Numbered from the stretch's first letter, positions 45,470-57,761 are shown. The stretch: 64,000 bases of DNA from Pisaster brevispinus (GCA_023634235.1 JAMKCF010000002.1:436501-500500), one strand, 5' to 3'. Notes: generated by a model not told the origin, from the letters alone. Numbers and translations: made by a program.

Positions 45470-46440
45470 GCTACATTTTAGGTACAAGGTATAGCTTCTT
45501 CACCCCGGCCTGGACTACATTTTAGGTACAAGGTATAGCTTCTTCACCTGGGCCTGGGCTATATTTTAGGTACAAGGTATAGCATCTTCACCTGGGCCTG
45601 GGCTACATTTTAGGTACAAGGTATAGCTTCTTCACCTGGGCCTGGGCTATATTTTAGGTACAAGGTATAGCTTCTTCACCTGGGCCTGGGCTACATTTTA
45701 GGTACAAGGTATAGCTTCTTCACCTGGGCCTGGGCTACATTTAAGGTACAAGGTATAGCTTCTTCACCTGGGCCTGGACTACATTTTAGGTACAAGGTAT
45801 AGCTTCTTCACCTGGGCCTGGGCTACATTTTAGGTACAAGGTATAGCTTCTTCACCTGGGCCTGGACTACATTTTAGGTACAAGGTATATCTTTTTCACC
45901 TGGGCCTGGGCTACATTTTAGGTACAAGGTATAGCTTCTTCACCTGGGCCTGGACTACATTTTAGGTACAAGGTATAGCTTCTTCACCTGGGCCTGGGCT
46001 ACATTTTAGGTACAAGGTATAGCTTCTTCACCTGGGCCTGGACTACATTTTAGGTACAAGGTATAGCTTCCTCACCTGGGCCTGGGCTACATTTTAGGTA
46101 CAAGGTTAAGTTTATTCACCTGGACCTGGGCTACATTTAGGTACAAGGTATAGCTTCTTCACCTGGGCCTGGACTACATTTTAGGTACAAGGTATATCTT
46201 TTTCACCTGGGCCTGGGCTACATTTTAGGTACAAGGTATAGCTTCCTCACCTGGGCCTGGGCTACATTTTAGGTACAAGGTATAGCTTCCTCACCTGGGC
46301 CTGGGCTACATTTTAGGTACAAGGTTAAGTTTATTCACCTGGACCTGGGCTACATTTAGGTACAAGGTATAGCTTCTTCACCTGGGCCTGGGCTACATTT
46401 TAGGTACAGAGTCGGGGCTACATTTAGGGAATTGACCCAG
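45470..46440. repeat. 44-bp minisatellite, 22 copies
   Basis: The ggtacaagg word recurs at 45481 and then every 44 bases to 46403, with two 43-base units ending at 46140 and 46359. The unit reads taggtacaaggtatagcttc, ttcacctgggcctgggctac, attt. Shared variants (a 'tatatctttttcac' unit at 45877 and 46184; 'aaggttaagtttattc' at 46097 and 46316) show multi-unit duplications within the array. Diverged gctacattt words run upstream to about 45345. Confidence 0.95.
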
Positions 46441-48582
46441 ATTCCGGGTCTCAAGGGACCTCAAGGGAATCTGGTTAAAAATTGAATTTGTTTACTTGAA
46501 TTATTTTTTGTTTTGAAGTAGTACTCGTTAGTATTAATCGCTATTTATGCTACAATATACAACGGGATGGCATAGCTTGACCGCAGTGAATAGTACTGAG
46601 CGGTAAACCCAAAGGTAAAATGCGGGAAAATGGTATTCATCTGAATCAACTTTGGAGGATTTAATTCCTTTCTTATGAAGCTAAGGGACTATCTTTCGGG
46701 ATCTTATATATTCTATATGTTTATATAGTTTTTTTTAATGTTTATTATTTCTGTCTCATTGGTAAATTTTTTAGGGTTTTTGATTCTGACAGATTTTATA
46801 TTCCTTAAAAAAATCTCTTTACTGTTGTGTAATTTTAAAAGTCTTTTGTGTGCAAACTCCATTTTAATAGTTACATATTTATATATATATATATATTACA
46901 TTTTTTTCAGTGCCGGGGAAAATAATTATATTCGAATCACTCGCGAGAAAATGAGCACGGTGTGTGAACGTGCTCAACATTCTTGACAGCACGTACACCG
47001 CGCTCGTTGTCTTCACTGTGTTTTGTACGATTGGAAACTTTAAAGGATTGGAAAGAAGAAGAAAAAGACGAAGAAGAAGGAAAGACCCGTACTAGCTTTT
47101 TGAAGCACTTGGCCAATATCTGTTTGTCAAAGAACACTATAGGCCTGTCTGTACTTTTTGTGACCGAACATATACATGAAATAAAAAACCTGTGAAAGTA
47201 TCAGCTCAATCAAGCGAGAGTCAGTGGAATGTGGAATTTTATGTTTTCACTGATTTTAAACATCGAATTTAAGTCTCTTGAGATAAAAGTAATTGTATAC
47301 TTATTTCTGCAAAGATTTAAAACAAACTAATAATAAGTAAATAGAAATAAATAAGTTAAAATAAAACATTAAAAATAAAATTAATAAACACATTAAAATA
47401 ATAAATAAGTAAATAAATAAAATAAATAAATAAATAATAATAATAATAACAACATAAATAAAGGGGAAGTTTTCCACAATGACAAAACAAACCCGTAATC
47501 ATTTCTGTGTTGTAATTTCCTTGTCGCTGAGCAGAACTCTTCCCATTAACTCGTGTCAATACATGGTCCGGAGACACATTTTACACTTTCATTTAAAATT
47601 TTATCACGTCGACATTTACGAATCTCAAACCACAAACAGAACAAGCTACTTGTTTTTAACAAAATGCTTATTTTGCATTCTTCTTTTTGAGAACTGGGCA
47701 AAAATGCTGACCACGCTCTCTCTCTGTATGGTAACGTAGAATGGTTGTGTATTAAACACAACAGCATACGTTTGGCAATGACGATACTCCAGAGAATAAA
47801 ACTGCAATCATCTAACGAGAAACTCCATTTCCACCAAACTGGCAACAAAATACATTTCTACTTATAATACATTGCATACTTGGTTTACCAATTGACGCGT
47901 GTACTTCATGTAGATTTCGGTTAACACAAAGCGTAGGGTTGAATCGTCTTGCCTCTAAGTCTATATTTGTAATCACTTGAAACTTTAATTAAAGAAAGCT
48001 TTATTTTTAACCGATTAACCGACCGACCGGATCCTCCATACACGACTGGTCTCGAGGCATTCTTCCCCCACCTTTCAGAACTCCATTTGTCTTTAATGTC
48101 CTTACGTTGGTAACCTTTAGAAAACTAATTACAAGCACCCTCGACTTAACACTCGATACCGACAGGCGGGTCGTTGTTTTTTGGTTGGGTTACCACGGAA
48201 CAACTCGAGTGTTGCCGTGTTTTCGAGCGTCAGCCCCCCTACCAAAAGTCAATCGCTGATTTGATTTAATCTTGATTTCCAGCCGCAATTATTTGCTTAA
48301 CACGCGCGGTACTAAGCCAAACACGGGCTCGGCGAGTCCCACTGCACGTGTTTTAGCAGCTTTGGACCGGGGGAAACAGCCGTACACGAACAGCTATTAC
48401 GCAGTCGAGACCCTAATTTAACCGCTCTATCTAGTTAGGATACGCTGAGGGAATGTTTCTCTGCCTGCCAAACCGAGGTAATTGTGCGACAGTAATACGC
48501 TTGTAATGTAACAACATTTGATGCGCAGTAGGGCTACCGAGCATACACTTTCAGTCAAGCGAGCCTCTGGAGTCTGCGCAGT
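46441..48582. other. Unassigned sequence upstream of the signal-peptide gene promoter
   Basis: Contains a TA run (46873-46897) and an AAAT/AATA-rich tract (47330-47460). The last ~500 bp before the promoter is richer in CpG. Frames 47479-47848 overlap on both strands without features. Confidence 0.35.
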
Positions 48583-48655
48583 GGGCGGAGAGATTCCTCA
48601 CCGTCACAATCAGCTATTTAAGACGCCGCCCGGCCTCCACGAGCATCATTATTTG
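48583..48655 (+). promoter_or_regulatory. Core promoter of the signal-peptide exon: GC box, TATA-like box, initiator
   Basis: A GC box (GGGCGG) lies at 48583-48588 and a TATA-like TATTTAAG at 48615-48622. About 33 bases further on there is an initiator-like TCATT with its A at 48648. From 48648 to the start codon at 48807 there is no other ATG. The spacing fits a focused RNA polymerase II promoter. The motifs are seen; promoter activity is inferred. Confidence 0.5.
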
Positions 48656-48806
48656 TCAAGTACGAACAATAAAACACCAACCAACCCCAAACGGACGACA
48701 TCACACGTACACCAACAAGCGCCAACGGTAAAATCAGTCAACCAGCCGCCACGATTTAGCGATACACTTGCTAATTTTCAGAGTCTACGGACGAAAGCAA
48801 ATCAAC
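48648..48806 (+). other. Predicted 5' untranslated region
   Basis: This is an A/C-rich, ATG-free leader of about 159 bases between the predicted start site and the signal-peptide ATG. A possible splice acceptor (ctaattttcag) ends at 48780, so part of the leader could be a separate exon. The polypyrimidine tract there is weak, so an uninterrupted leader is also possible. Confidence 0.4.
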
Positions 48807-48902
48807 ATGAAGTCAGTTACACTCACGATTTTCTCAGTTCTGATGGTCGTCTGCCTAACAACAGCAGCATCTATGGGCAAATTCCACGACCTTACAGAAG
48901 AG
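48807..48902 (+). CDS. First coding exon of a secreted peptide/protein precursor (partial)
   Basis: The exon encodes 32 residues and then meets a consensus donor, AG|GTAAGT, at 48902/48903, so the following intron is phase 0. Residues 1-3 (MKS) form the n-region, residues 4-17 (VTLTIFSVLMVVCL) a strong hydrophobic core, and TTAA a small-residue c-region, so signal cleavage is expected after residue 20 or 21. The mature part starts about SMGKFHDLTEE. This ATG is the first one downstream of the predicted transcription start and has A at -3. Read-through into the intron reaches a stop at 48953. The small phase-0 signal-peptide exon resembles those of neuropeptide or small secreted protein genes, but I do not recognise the product and no cysteine or dibasic site lies in this exon. 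The rest of the gene was not found downstream. I am fairly sure it is an exon and unsure of its function. Confidence 0.6.
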
Positions 48903-50384
48903 GTAAGTCTAAAAACAAACTCTACTCCGATTTTCGCGCCCAAAAAATTGTAACAATGCTTTTGTTATATCTTTAAACATTGTGAGCACATGGTTTCTTT
49001 TCGCCAAACGAACGCTACTCGAAAAAAAAACATCGCATTGGAGTAAAGATGACTCAAAGTTCAAACACATTTTCTTTCACCTTGATTCCCGAGTCTGAAA
49101 CTTGAAAGTTTCAGAGGAAAGGGCGCAAGCTCGCTACGAAGTCTTTAAGTTTGTTTCATCAGTGTTTTCCCCCAATCATTTCCGCCAATCTGCCACCTGC
49201 AGTTACTCACATATCGGTAAAATATGATTGTTGTTATGCCTTGTACCCTTAAATAACAAGTGAACGACGCAGTGAACGATAACCCAAAAACATTTATGTA
49301 TTCGTCTTAAATACATCTGGAATGTTTAAGGGCGTTGAGGCAGTGTATGGTTAGGTATGATTGTTTATTCAGTTTGCGGTAACACCATGCTTAGGTTTGT
49401 TCTTGAGAACTTGTCTTGCTATTTATTCTACTGCCGCGGAGTAGATTTCAGAATTCGGGAGACTACTTAGAACTGTCCTGCTTTTTAAGTACGGTACTAC
49501 GTGGGAAGGGTCGAAAATCGGCCGGGACTACTACTTTCTGGAATGTTAGAAGTTAAAATAAACCTTTGCACATCTTGATATAAGTACACATTAAGCTTGC
49601 TTAGATTAAATCGTTCGGATGCTTAGATACAATCCTCCAGTGCCATAAAACTAAAAATATTCGCAACTAATACAACAGCAGCTTCCGTGTACTGAAGTTT
49701 TCCCCGATATTTAAAAAACCAACTGAAATTTGCGTCACCTACAAAAAAAGGACGAGGGATTGCATTGTTTATTAAAAATCACAATTTGTCATGTCAACCC
49801 CACCGCTGTGCCAAGAAACCACGTAAAAGAAAAATAACAAGAAGGACTTCTCGACGCGGCACTTTAAAATCATTGCGAAAGAAACCAAGCAAGAGAGAAT
49901 GAAAAAAGAAAAAAACGAAAAAAAAACCCAAAACCCCAAAACCCAACAACAACAACAACAGCACACTAACAACAACACCGGCATTTTAAAATGTAGATAC
50001 CACACTTCAGTAGATCCGTATAAAATACAAAACCGATGCCCACAGTATTGTTCCCTGAGTTATGTTTATCGTAAAATCAACAGAGTGTACTGAACAGGTT
50101 GATCATTATGGGTTGATGGTAAAAATATATTTAATCGCAATGTTCTAGTTTTAAAGAAATAATAAACACACATATTGTTTCAAGTCAGTTTATAACCCCT
50201 TATCTATCAATAAATAGCAACTACAGTGCAATTTATAGAGCGCCTTTCACATGAAAACTACCCCAAAGCGCTGAAGAGAAGTACGACCGCGCTTTAGCAT
50301 GTTGCTGACTTCTGCCGCAATACTCGGGTTTGACGATACCTGGCAAATCGTCAGATAAAGTTTGTTTCAGGCTTCTAACGTACA
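48903..50384 (+). other. Probable first intron of the signal-peptide gene
   Basis: The sequence opens with a consensus donor and then holds AT-rich DNA with no recognisable coding. A short A-rich and (CAA)n stretch lies near 49905-49975. No convincing acceptor plus open reading frame with precursor features was identified, so the intron end is unknown. Confidence 0.3.
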
Positions 50385-50564
50385 GGGTCCAATTCCACGG
50401 CGCTGCATAGGCGCAAAAGTAGCTAAGCGCAATTCAGTTATGCTTACTAGATAAAGGTTACCACCCAAAGTGCCATTCCAGATGTACCTTCTGTGACAGG
50501 TATCCTGTTCATTTTCTAGCAGAAAGTTATGAAGCAATATTTACAGCTCTATGAAATTGGGCCC
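50385..50564. mobile_element. MITE, GGGCCCAATTTCATA family, copy 2
   Basis: The left end gggtccaattccacgg and right end ctatgaaattgggccc are inverted. The body has 'gacaggtatcctgttcattt' and 'gaagcaatatttac'. It directly abuts the next MITE. Confidence 0.65.
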
Positions 50565-50567
50565 AGG

Positions 50568-50705
50568 GCATAAAGCACCCAGATTCATCTTAAGATGAGA
50601 TGCCAGTATTACCATTGTGATTTGTATTGTGACATCACACTTTGCTTAGCAGTTAACATTGATTTGCAGTTAAGATCAATCTTAGCGCTTTGTGAGATTG
50701 AGCAC
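50568..50705. mobile_element. MITE, 'gtgatttgtattgtgacatc' family, copy 2
   Basis: Shares the exact core and 'gatttgcagttaagat(c/t)aatct' with 39578-39717. Its left end touches the GGGCCC end of the previous element, so the two inserted side by side or one inside the other. Confidence 0.65.
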
Positions 50706-50765
50706 TTGTCCCACAGAGCAATACAGGTAATTGGTATATTAGTGAACCCCGCCGACGTAAGGGCC

Positions 50766-50850
50766 GATTGGTTCCTCAGTTGGCAGAGTAAGCACATGGT
50801 GTTCTAAAGGTCGCAGGTTTGTTTCCAGAATTAGCTAATTTTTCTTTGCT
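50766..50850 (+). mobile_element. tRNA-like SINE, CTCAGTTGGCAGAG type
   Basis: The A-box-like CTCAGTTGGCAGAG and the weak B-box GGTTTGTTTCC are followed by 'aatttttctttgctct'. The same order, with caagttttctttgttc, is found at 63743-63840. Confidence 0.5.
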
Positions 50851-53686
50851 CTCTACCCATTTAAAACTAGTTATTGATGATTTATGTGGAATCAAGCAGC
50901 ATCTAAAAATCTTAGGGGATGTTATGATTTGTGTCAGCGGGAACATGTACAGTTCTCACGGTCAAGTTCTTAATTTAGGCATTTTCAGTCACCGCGTCCG
51001 CACAGATGAAGTATTTCTTGGCTTTAGAAGCTACTTGAGCAACAATTATTTAACGGGAATGCTATTTAAATTTGTTCATAATTTGTTTATTTACAATATA
51101 AATATAATTTCGATATTTGTACGCTTCTGAATTTTTCGTAATTATTCATACAACAATTAGGCTCCAACCTCAAGGTTTTGAAAAACTAGAAACACTTCTG
51201 CCGTTACGGTTGACGGCGTGCGTCAAAATGACAACACTTTGACGTCATGTTTAGAGACGTGCTACCAGGGCCAGTTGTCCAGAAATATATCAGGCCGAAT
51301 GGATGCCACTTGCAATAGCACTCACTCTTAAACCACAGTTCTACAAAGCAACAATGTGAACGTGACACAGCACTGGCTTTTATTTACTGATTTTACGGAA
51401 TCGCGAACGCATTGATGACAGTTTCACAAGTTGGTTGACCGATGTGCTTGCCGAAAACAAGAGGATCAGAACGAGTGTAGGCTATCTGATCATTCATACT
51501 TTGTAGTTGAAATTGACGCCATGCAGGCGTGCCACAAGCACTTTTGATATAAAAGGACTCCCTGGTCTGAGATTTCTAAGAAAATTCTTGCTGTTCTACT
51601 TCTTTTTCGTTAAATGTAAACGGATAACTTGCTACGTTTCTTAGGCTTATCATAATTGAAACTAAGCCAACGCACGTATAAAAGATACAACTATATATAG
51701 GATTAGTGATTTAGGAAAAGGGGCTATGCTCCCACAAATCAGCTTAAAGTTACCATCCATCAAGACTTCTGCGGTTCAGAACTCTGAAGTGAAATCATAT
51801 CCAACACTCGGGAACACTGAGAATTGAGAATTGAGAATTGAGAAAGTTGGGTCATTCATTTTGTTTTCACGTATGAAACTTCTTTTTAAGGCCGCAGAAG
51901 TTAAAACTTGATTTGAAGTTAACTTCTTTGATCGCTGTAAATTTCAGGTAACTTCTTGGTCTCACTCATGCGCACGAGCCTCGTAAAATTACTTTCCAAT
52001 TTAGCTCTCTCTATATATAACCGAAACCCCAAACTGTCGATGTTTTCTTTCTCTCGATTCCACTTTCCATCGAAATTGGCACAAAATAAAAAAGAATCAA
52101 TATTTACAATTGTGACTACCCAATACTGACGATGGTCAGGTCATCTCAACTCTCCCACTCTTCAAAAACCCGACAAGTGACATCAAACGAGCCGGCATCG
52201 ATCTACCTCAATTTGTACGTATGTCTTCACCGATGTCGACCCAAATCACTCACGCGAATTGTTCGTGGGGTTTCCCTGCTTTCAAACAATGACAATAATA
52301 TTGTTGGTTTTCAGTCTGATCTTTAATATATAAAAACAAAGAGAGGAAAGGGAGATCGAGGGGCGGAAAAACAAAAGAGGTTGCGCTCATTTTTGAAGCT
52401 AGAAATTGGGGCGGTGTTTGTTGTAAGCACGCAAGAATCAAACTTAATAGGGGCGAATGGCTGTACCGGATTCGTATTGACTATTTCCTTGTATTGTTTA
52501 GTTTTGGCGCTGTAAGTCTACGAGCCCCAGATTCTCGTTAGTCTCTTCTATTTCTGGGTTCAAAAAAATTACTTGCAGTCAAATTTTATCTCGCTCGACT
52601 GGTTCCTTAGTGGGTCGTTATATCGGGAAATGGCAATCGACAGTTGAACCTAGTAAACGAAAAACCGGTCGGATTGGTTAGTTTGTTCGATACTGACCAT
52701 CGTTCCATCGAGAACTGGTCATTAAAAAATTGATAACAGAAACCATGAGTATCTTTGTTCAGCTTGTTCCGCCATTAGCCGATTGTAATCGCTGGTAATC
52801 GACAGGGAAAAGAGTTGTCATTTGCGACTCGACTAGTTGGAGTAGTAGCCACTTATAAATTAACGAAGTCTCTTTTGTTTTTAAAATTTCTTCCTTTCAG
52901 TTAGAAATACAGACACAGTATTTCAAAATATCAAATTTTAACTTGGGCTTCCATATTCATTATTAGAAAATGGAAAAACTCTATTAAGACATTATTTGAA
53001 AGGTTTCAAGACGAGTGCTCGACGGATACAATTATTGCTTTGCTTCAACTATCCACGTTGGAGTATTTCGGTCAGCCTTAACACAGTAAAACGACAAGTG
53101 TGTTTTTCACAAGCTAGCGTTGTGCCCTAACAAAAAGACGAACAAATGCATTCCCATCTCGATATAATATGATATTGTAAAACTCACACATGTCACACTT
53201 CATTCAGCTAAAACCATATTAGTCTCGATATGTTTTCTTCCCGATCCTTCTTTTGAAATCCAAACGTATTCTATGTTTTGAAATCAGTGTCGCTGTCACG
53301 CGGCTGATGTCATTATTGGAAATACCCGACTGTAGCTTTCTTGTTAACTGCAATAACCAATACGCCAAGCGGGGTATATCCCACTAACATGTGGGTTAAC
53401 GCATGTTCTTCATAAAAAAAGAAGCGTATTTAAATTCTTGACGTTTCGGTTACACTGCTTATTCGGCTCCGTGCGGAGTTTCAAACGGAATGTGTACAAT
53501 GTCTCTTGATGAATAATTTGCTACAATAGGCAAACAGTCACATTTCTAGTTCTCCGGCTCTTTATCTGACCCTCTGCATTATTTTACCGGCGCGATAGCC
53601 TCTATACCGGATATGATCAATGAACTTGAGATGGACTGAACCGTGCTGTATAAATCTTCATCCATCACTTGGAAACTCCTCGCTGG
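50851..53686. other. Unassigned non-coding sequence
   Basis: Includes a (GAGAATT)n of three and a half units at 51819-51844. The 103-codon frame 50819-51130 overlaps the SINE tail and has no domain. Nothing else recognised. Confidence 0.35.
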
Positions 53687-54293
53687 TTAAAGGCAGGGTA
53701 TACCTTTCGTAATAACTCTACAAAAATAATGACCATCAAAACTTACTTTTGGTAAGAAGCACTGCAGCTGTTGATAATGTGAGCATTTGGAGAAACGATT
53801 CCCTTGTAAGGAATGTGTTTTTTTTAAAGAAAGGGATTTACAAAGTTAAAAAAATTGTCAATCTGAGAAACGGTTCAGCATGAAACGTTTCTCAGACGTG
53901 TATTCCAATTGCGGATTATTCTTCCTGCGCCAGTGGACATAACCGCTCCAGATTTTCGGCGAAATCTCAAAAACCGCTACCACCTTTTGAATTGTAGAAA
54001 ACTTCATTTTGAAAGTTGGTACTGTTTTGAGATATCACACAAAATCTGGAGCGGTTATGTCCATGCAGGAAGAGTAATCCGTAATTGGAATACACAATCT
54101 GAGAAACGTTTTTGCATGAAACGTTTCTCAGATTGAAATGTTTGTGAATCCCTCTCTCTCTTTAAAACCACATTCCTTTGAAGGATATTGTTTCTCAAAT
54201 GTAAGTTATGAACAGCTGCAGTGCTTCTTATGAAGCAAGTTTTCATGGTCATTCATTTTTGGATTAATTACCAAAGGTATACTCTTCCTTTAA
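53687..54293. mobile_element. 607-bp near-palindrome made from the ctgagaaacgttt MITE
   Basis: It starts TTAAAGGCAGGGTATACCTTT and ends with its complement. Each arm (~290 bp) holds, in mirror order, the ttggtaat(t)a word, 'gctgttgat', 'aggaatgtg', the ctgagaaac hairpin, 'attcttcctgc' and 'ataaccgctccagattt'. It equals two left halves of 28658-29043 joined tail to tail near 53990-54020, so it is a rearranged dimer able to form a large cruciform. Confidence 0.8.
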
Positions 54294-55321
54294 GCTGTCT
54301 TGATTCGCAATCTTACCGGAGCAGTGAGGTCGAATTACTAACGGAGCCTCAAAGCCGTCTTTAAAAGTGACACACGTTCCACAGGCCCCCTAGGTCAGGA
54401 AAATCAATGTTGACTTTGAGATGACTTTATCAATGACACACTGAGTATTAATTGAACTGATGTATATAGACTCTATTATACAATGTAGCCTTTGCCCCAA
54501 GACGTCGGCTGCTGTTGCGCTATCAGCGAGAAAGCTCACCTTTTGATGCACCTGACTCGATCGTGTGACAGTTTCAGATAAGAACGGCTTGTGCTTAGAC
54601 TAAACGTGGACACATCACACCCACAAATACAGCTTTTTTCGAGTGCCAATATGTTTTTGAGGAATTGCAAAGCAAACTCGGAATCGCGTCTGTGTTTGCT
54701 CGAAACGGCGTCGTATAAAACACGTAGGATGCGCTTAAATGATAGCGTTGTTTGAACAAAACTATCAGATGAAGGTATACTATTAATATTGACTCATCCA
54801 CGGACATTTTGTAGCCAGTTATTAGCCCATCCTGACTCGTTTTGTTATTTGTATCTGGTTGGATCTCTACCAGCCCTTTGGTCCACTCCATAAGGGGAGA
54901 AAATTGATCTATAACCCATGCGCGTGTGCTTAGAGCAAATAGACGTAGTTCCAGTCAATTATTGGAATTGTCTCGTCGGGTTGATCATTATTAGGCATGT
55001 TGTGTATCAATAATGTGGTCATGAAACTCGCTGTCACCACTAAAATATCCTGAATGGAGTATATACTTTGAGAACAATTAGAAGTCCCTTAACCCAATGG
55101 GGATACAAATGGTCCCTTTTGAGGCATCGGTTTTTTGTTGTTCACGATCACATTGTGTTTAACTTGACCGTGATTTGACTTTGCAGATCGGTTTTGTTAA
55201 ATTCATTGGCAATTTAAATGTAGACTAGCCAATGCAATATTTTTTAGTTTGTTTGTATGTTTTGATAATGGTAAGTTTTACTTTTCACTCTGTTGGGGGT
55301 GATTAAGTCAAATAATTCCAA
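54294..55321. other. Unassigned non-coding sequence
   Basis: No repeat copy or gene recognised. The minus frame 54595-54891 has no domain. Confidence 0.3.
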
Positions 55322-55645
55322 CTACGTGTAAACAGGAAGGTCTACCAGATTAGTCTTAGTGAAAATAGCAGAAGAATAAGGCAAAGAAAAATGATGTTCG
55401 CGTAGTAGAGACAAAACCCCTGCCGTCTGCCCGTTAGCTTTTCGAATCTCACGTTCGACTTCCGGCACGGATGAACGTCGCATGAAACCCGACACTGTAC
55501 AAACCGAATTAGCAGTATCAAAACTGGGACCTTTCCCTTGGGTATTCGATAATGACATTATCCGAGCCGCATCGATGTCTTTCAGTTGAGTATCGATATC
55601 GCCGAGTCCGCGACCAAACCATCGGTATGCGATGACTCTCGACAT
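55322..55645 (-). CDS. Weak candidate open reading frame, unknown product
   Basis: A 107-codon ATG-to-stop frame with A at -3 (gatcATG). The peptide is balanced in composition, with a basic/acidic middle (EVEREIRKANGQ) and no signal peptide, membrane segment or family motif that I recognise. A frame of this length is expected by chance once or twice in 64 kb, and no splice donor was found. It is listed only because its composition looks more protein-like than that of other chance frames here. Confidence 0.15.
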   Translation of the reverse strand: MSRVIAYRWFGRGLGDIDTQLKDIDAARIMSLSNTQGKGPSFDTANSVCTVSGFMRRSSVPEVEREIRKANGQTAGVLSLLREHHFSLPYSSAIFTKTNLVDLPVYT

Positions 55646-55883
55646 GATCGATTACGTCGTAATTGAATAACCGTCGGTTAGTTGGTTGTTATCATAACGT
55701 GTAGTCATATTACTAGGTTACGATCTCTGCTCTTCAAATTGCCAATTAAGTTTGTGGATTGTTCTCTAAAACGATAAAGTAATGACGTAGCACGAAATTC
55801 ACGTAAGAAATAAAGAGATAAGGATCCCTACTTTCGGCTTGGTAAGTCTAAATTCACATTTATCAAAAATGAAAGCACCAAAA

Positions 55884-56022
55884 TACAGTAAAGATTACAG
55901 TTTGATATTGGACTTTGGACAATATCGACATTGGAGGCCCAATATCAAAATAAGAAGTAGACATTCACTGAACAAACTTATATGTGAATGTCCAATTCAA
56001 TATCAAACTACCTTTACTGCAA
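55884..56022. mobile_element. MITE, AGTAAAG family, copy 2
   Basis: The ends are ATACAGTAAAGATTACAGTTT and, on the other strand, TGCAGTAAAGGTAGTTTGAT. Internally it has ggacattgg-like and gtagacattcactg/gtgaatgtcc words as in 28159-28322. Confidence 0.7.
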
Positions 56023-56664
56023 TAAGATACCAAAGTGTTTCTAGGTAAGTTCGTTTCTGTTCACTTTTAGTTTTACGCATTTTATTAGTATTCTTTATTA
56101 AGTTAACAAAATTGTTTGGAGGAAAAATGAATTTCTAACAAATGAGATGGTGTCAGACACCTACGTATGACAAAAATGTACGGGTTTTTATTACCCATAG
56201 ATACAATTATCCTAACATATCAGTGTCGCCCACCATACGTAATGTCATCATCGCGTGCGGTCATAAGCTTCCAGTTGCTGACATTTTACCGCGCTTTTTT
56301 GTTGATGTCGTCTGTGTTTACGCCCACTCCGTAAACATGATGAATGTAATTACATCAGTAAAGGCATTTTTAAATGTGAAACTCATACAGAAAGATAATG
56401 GATTACTTTCAGTTTCTATACGTCATTTACCATAAACAGTTGTAACTTTTAATTAATTATTGCCCAGTGGATAACGAGGGTTTCATGCATCGTTGTTAGA
56501 GCATTATGCCTATATTATTATTATATATATATATTTTTTTTACATTTTTTTTCAATAAAAAAATACCAACAACCTTAAGTGTGACCTTGCTTGGTACAAA
56601 TGGATCAGAAAAATGGATCTTTGTTCAGTGTAAAATGCAGTTTATTCTGCAATTTTAGTTTGCA
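56023..56664. other. Unassigned AT-rich sequence
   Basis: An AT/oligo-T stretch lies at 56520-56570. The 97-codon + frame at 56142-56435 has no recognised features. Confidence 0.3.
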
Positions 56665-56938
56665 TGGTGTGTCGAGGTCGAGCGGTTAAAGGCGTTGGAC
56701 TCAAGCTCTGGTGTTTATGATCAGCAGAGTGTGGGTTCGAGTCCCGGTCGTGGCACTTGTTTCACTGGGCAAGATACTTTACCATATTGCTTTGTCCTTC
56801 AGATGGGACATTAAGCCATAGATCCTGTGTACTAGGATTGGTTGCCCACGTTGCCCACGTTACAGGTTTTATAAGGTTTGCGAGCTACAGTGATTAAGTT
56901 CACTTATGAGGCACCCTTGGTTTCATTACCATAAATAA
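56665..56938 (+). mobile_element. tRNA-Leu-derived SINE with internal deletion
   Basis: Head 56671-56755 with A box (AGGTCGAGCGGT), CTCAAGC anticodon loop and B box GGTTCGAGTCC (56733-56743). The body reaches 'gtgtactaggattggttgcc' and then jumps to 'ttacaggttttataaggttt', missing about 85 bp present in 14350-14700. Ends 'ggtttcattaccataaataa'. Confidence 0.8.
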
Positions 56939-57631
56939 ACAAGATAAATAATAAGTAAAAACTACTGAACCGTGCGGAGGAAAAACTGATGTTGACTCGT
57001 CTTCTACAAAAATGTGAATTCGACGGTAACATTCAAGTACGCTGCCTACGGTGCGTGATTTGAATTTGAATAATTTACATGTCATGAATGTTTAATGCAA
57101 ATGGTGACGTAATGCACATGAACGAATGCAGTCACAATGTAGAGGAAGGTAACTGTAATCCTTTGATCAAGCTGACACAATCTCTGTCTGGTAACCCACA
57201 TCGGCAAGTAGAAGTAACGAATTTCTCTTCTGACAAAAAGGGACCGGATTATCTTTGCACTGCCTCGGTTCAGTTACACTGGTTTAATTAAAGGTTAAAT
57301 AAATATGACTCCACCATGTTTGAAGGTCAGTAAAGGAATTGGATGGAGATTCGGCGTCTGCCATACATTTGGGAAATTATTGTGTTTTTTCATGATTCCA
57401 GAGAGCTGCTTTAATGCTATATGGAAAGACACGGCCTCCATGGGTTCTGCAACGCATGGGCAACTCGGTTCGTTTTGTAAACCACAATCGCAGATAATTA
57501 TATTTTGATTTCTGGAAACGTAAACAGAGAAAACATACGGCCTGGAACGTTGAAAACAGCACGAGGTTGAAGGGATGGGGAAAACAATCCAAACGGGGGT
57601 TCATCAAAACAGAAGAACTGAATGAAAGTCT

Positions 57632-57761
57632 GGGGCCTAATTTCATACATAAAGTAGCGTTTAAATTGTACATGTGACCTGCTATTGGCTGGTAACCTGA
57701 TTATTTTGTTGTGCTGTGCGTAACTACTTTGTGTCTTTAAGCAGCTCTATGAATTTGGGTC
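57632..57761. mobile_element. MITE, GGGCCCAATTTCATA family, copy 3 (internally deleted)
   Basis: Ends ggggcctaatttcata and ctatgaatttgggtc. It keeps 'ggctggtaacctgatt' and is about 130 bp long. Confidence 0.55.

Noticed and set aside
45470..46440. CRISPR-like array
   Set aside because: Unit and spacing are identical throughout, with no unique spacers; it is a minisatellite in animal DNA.
48518..48976. 152-codon + frame over the promoter and first exon
   Set aside because: It starts upstream of the predicted transcription start, is in a different frame from the signal peptide, and runs through the splice donor; no domain or compositional sign of coding.
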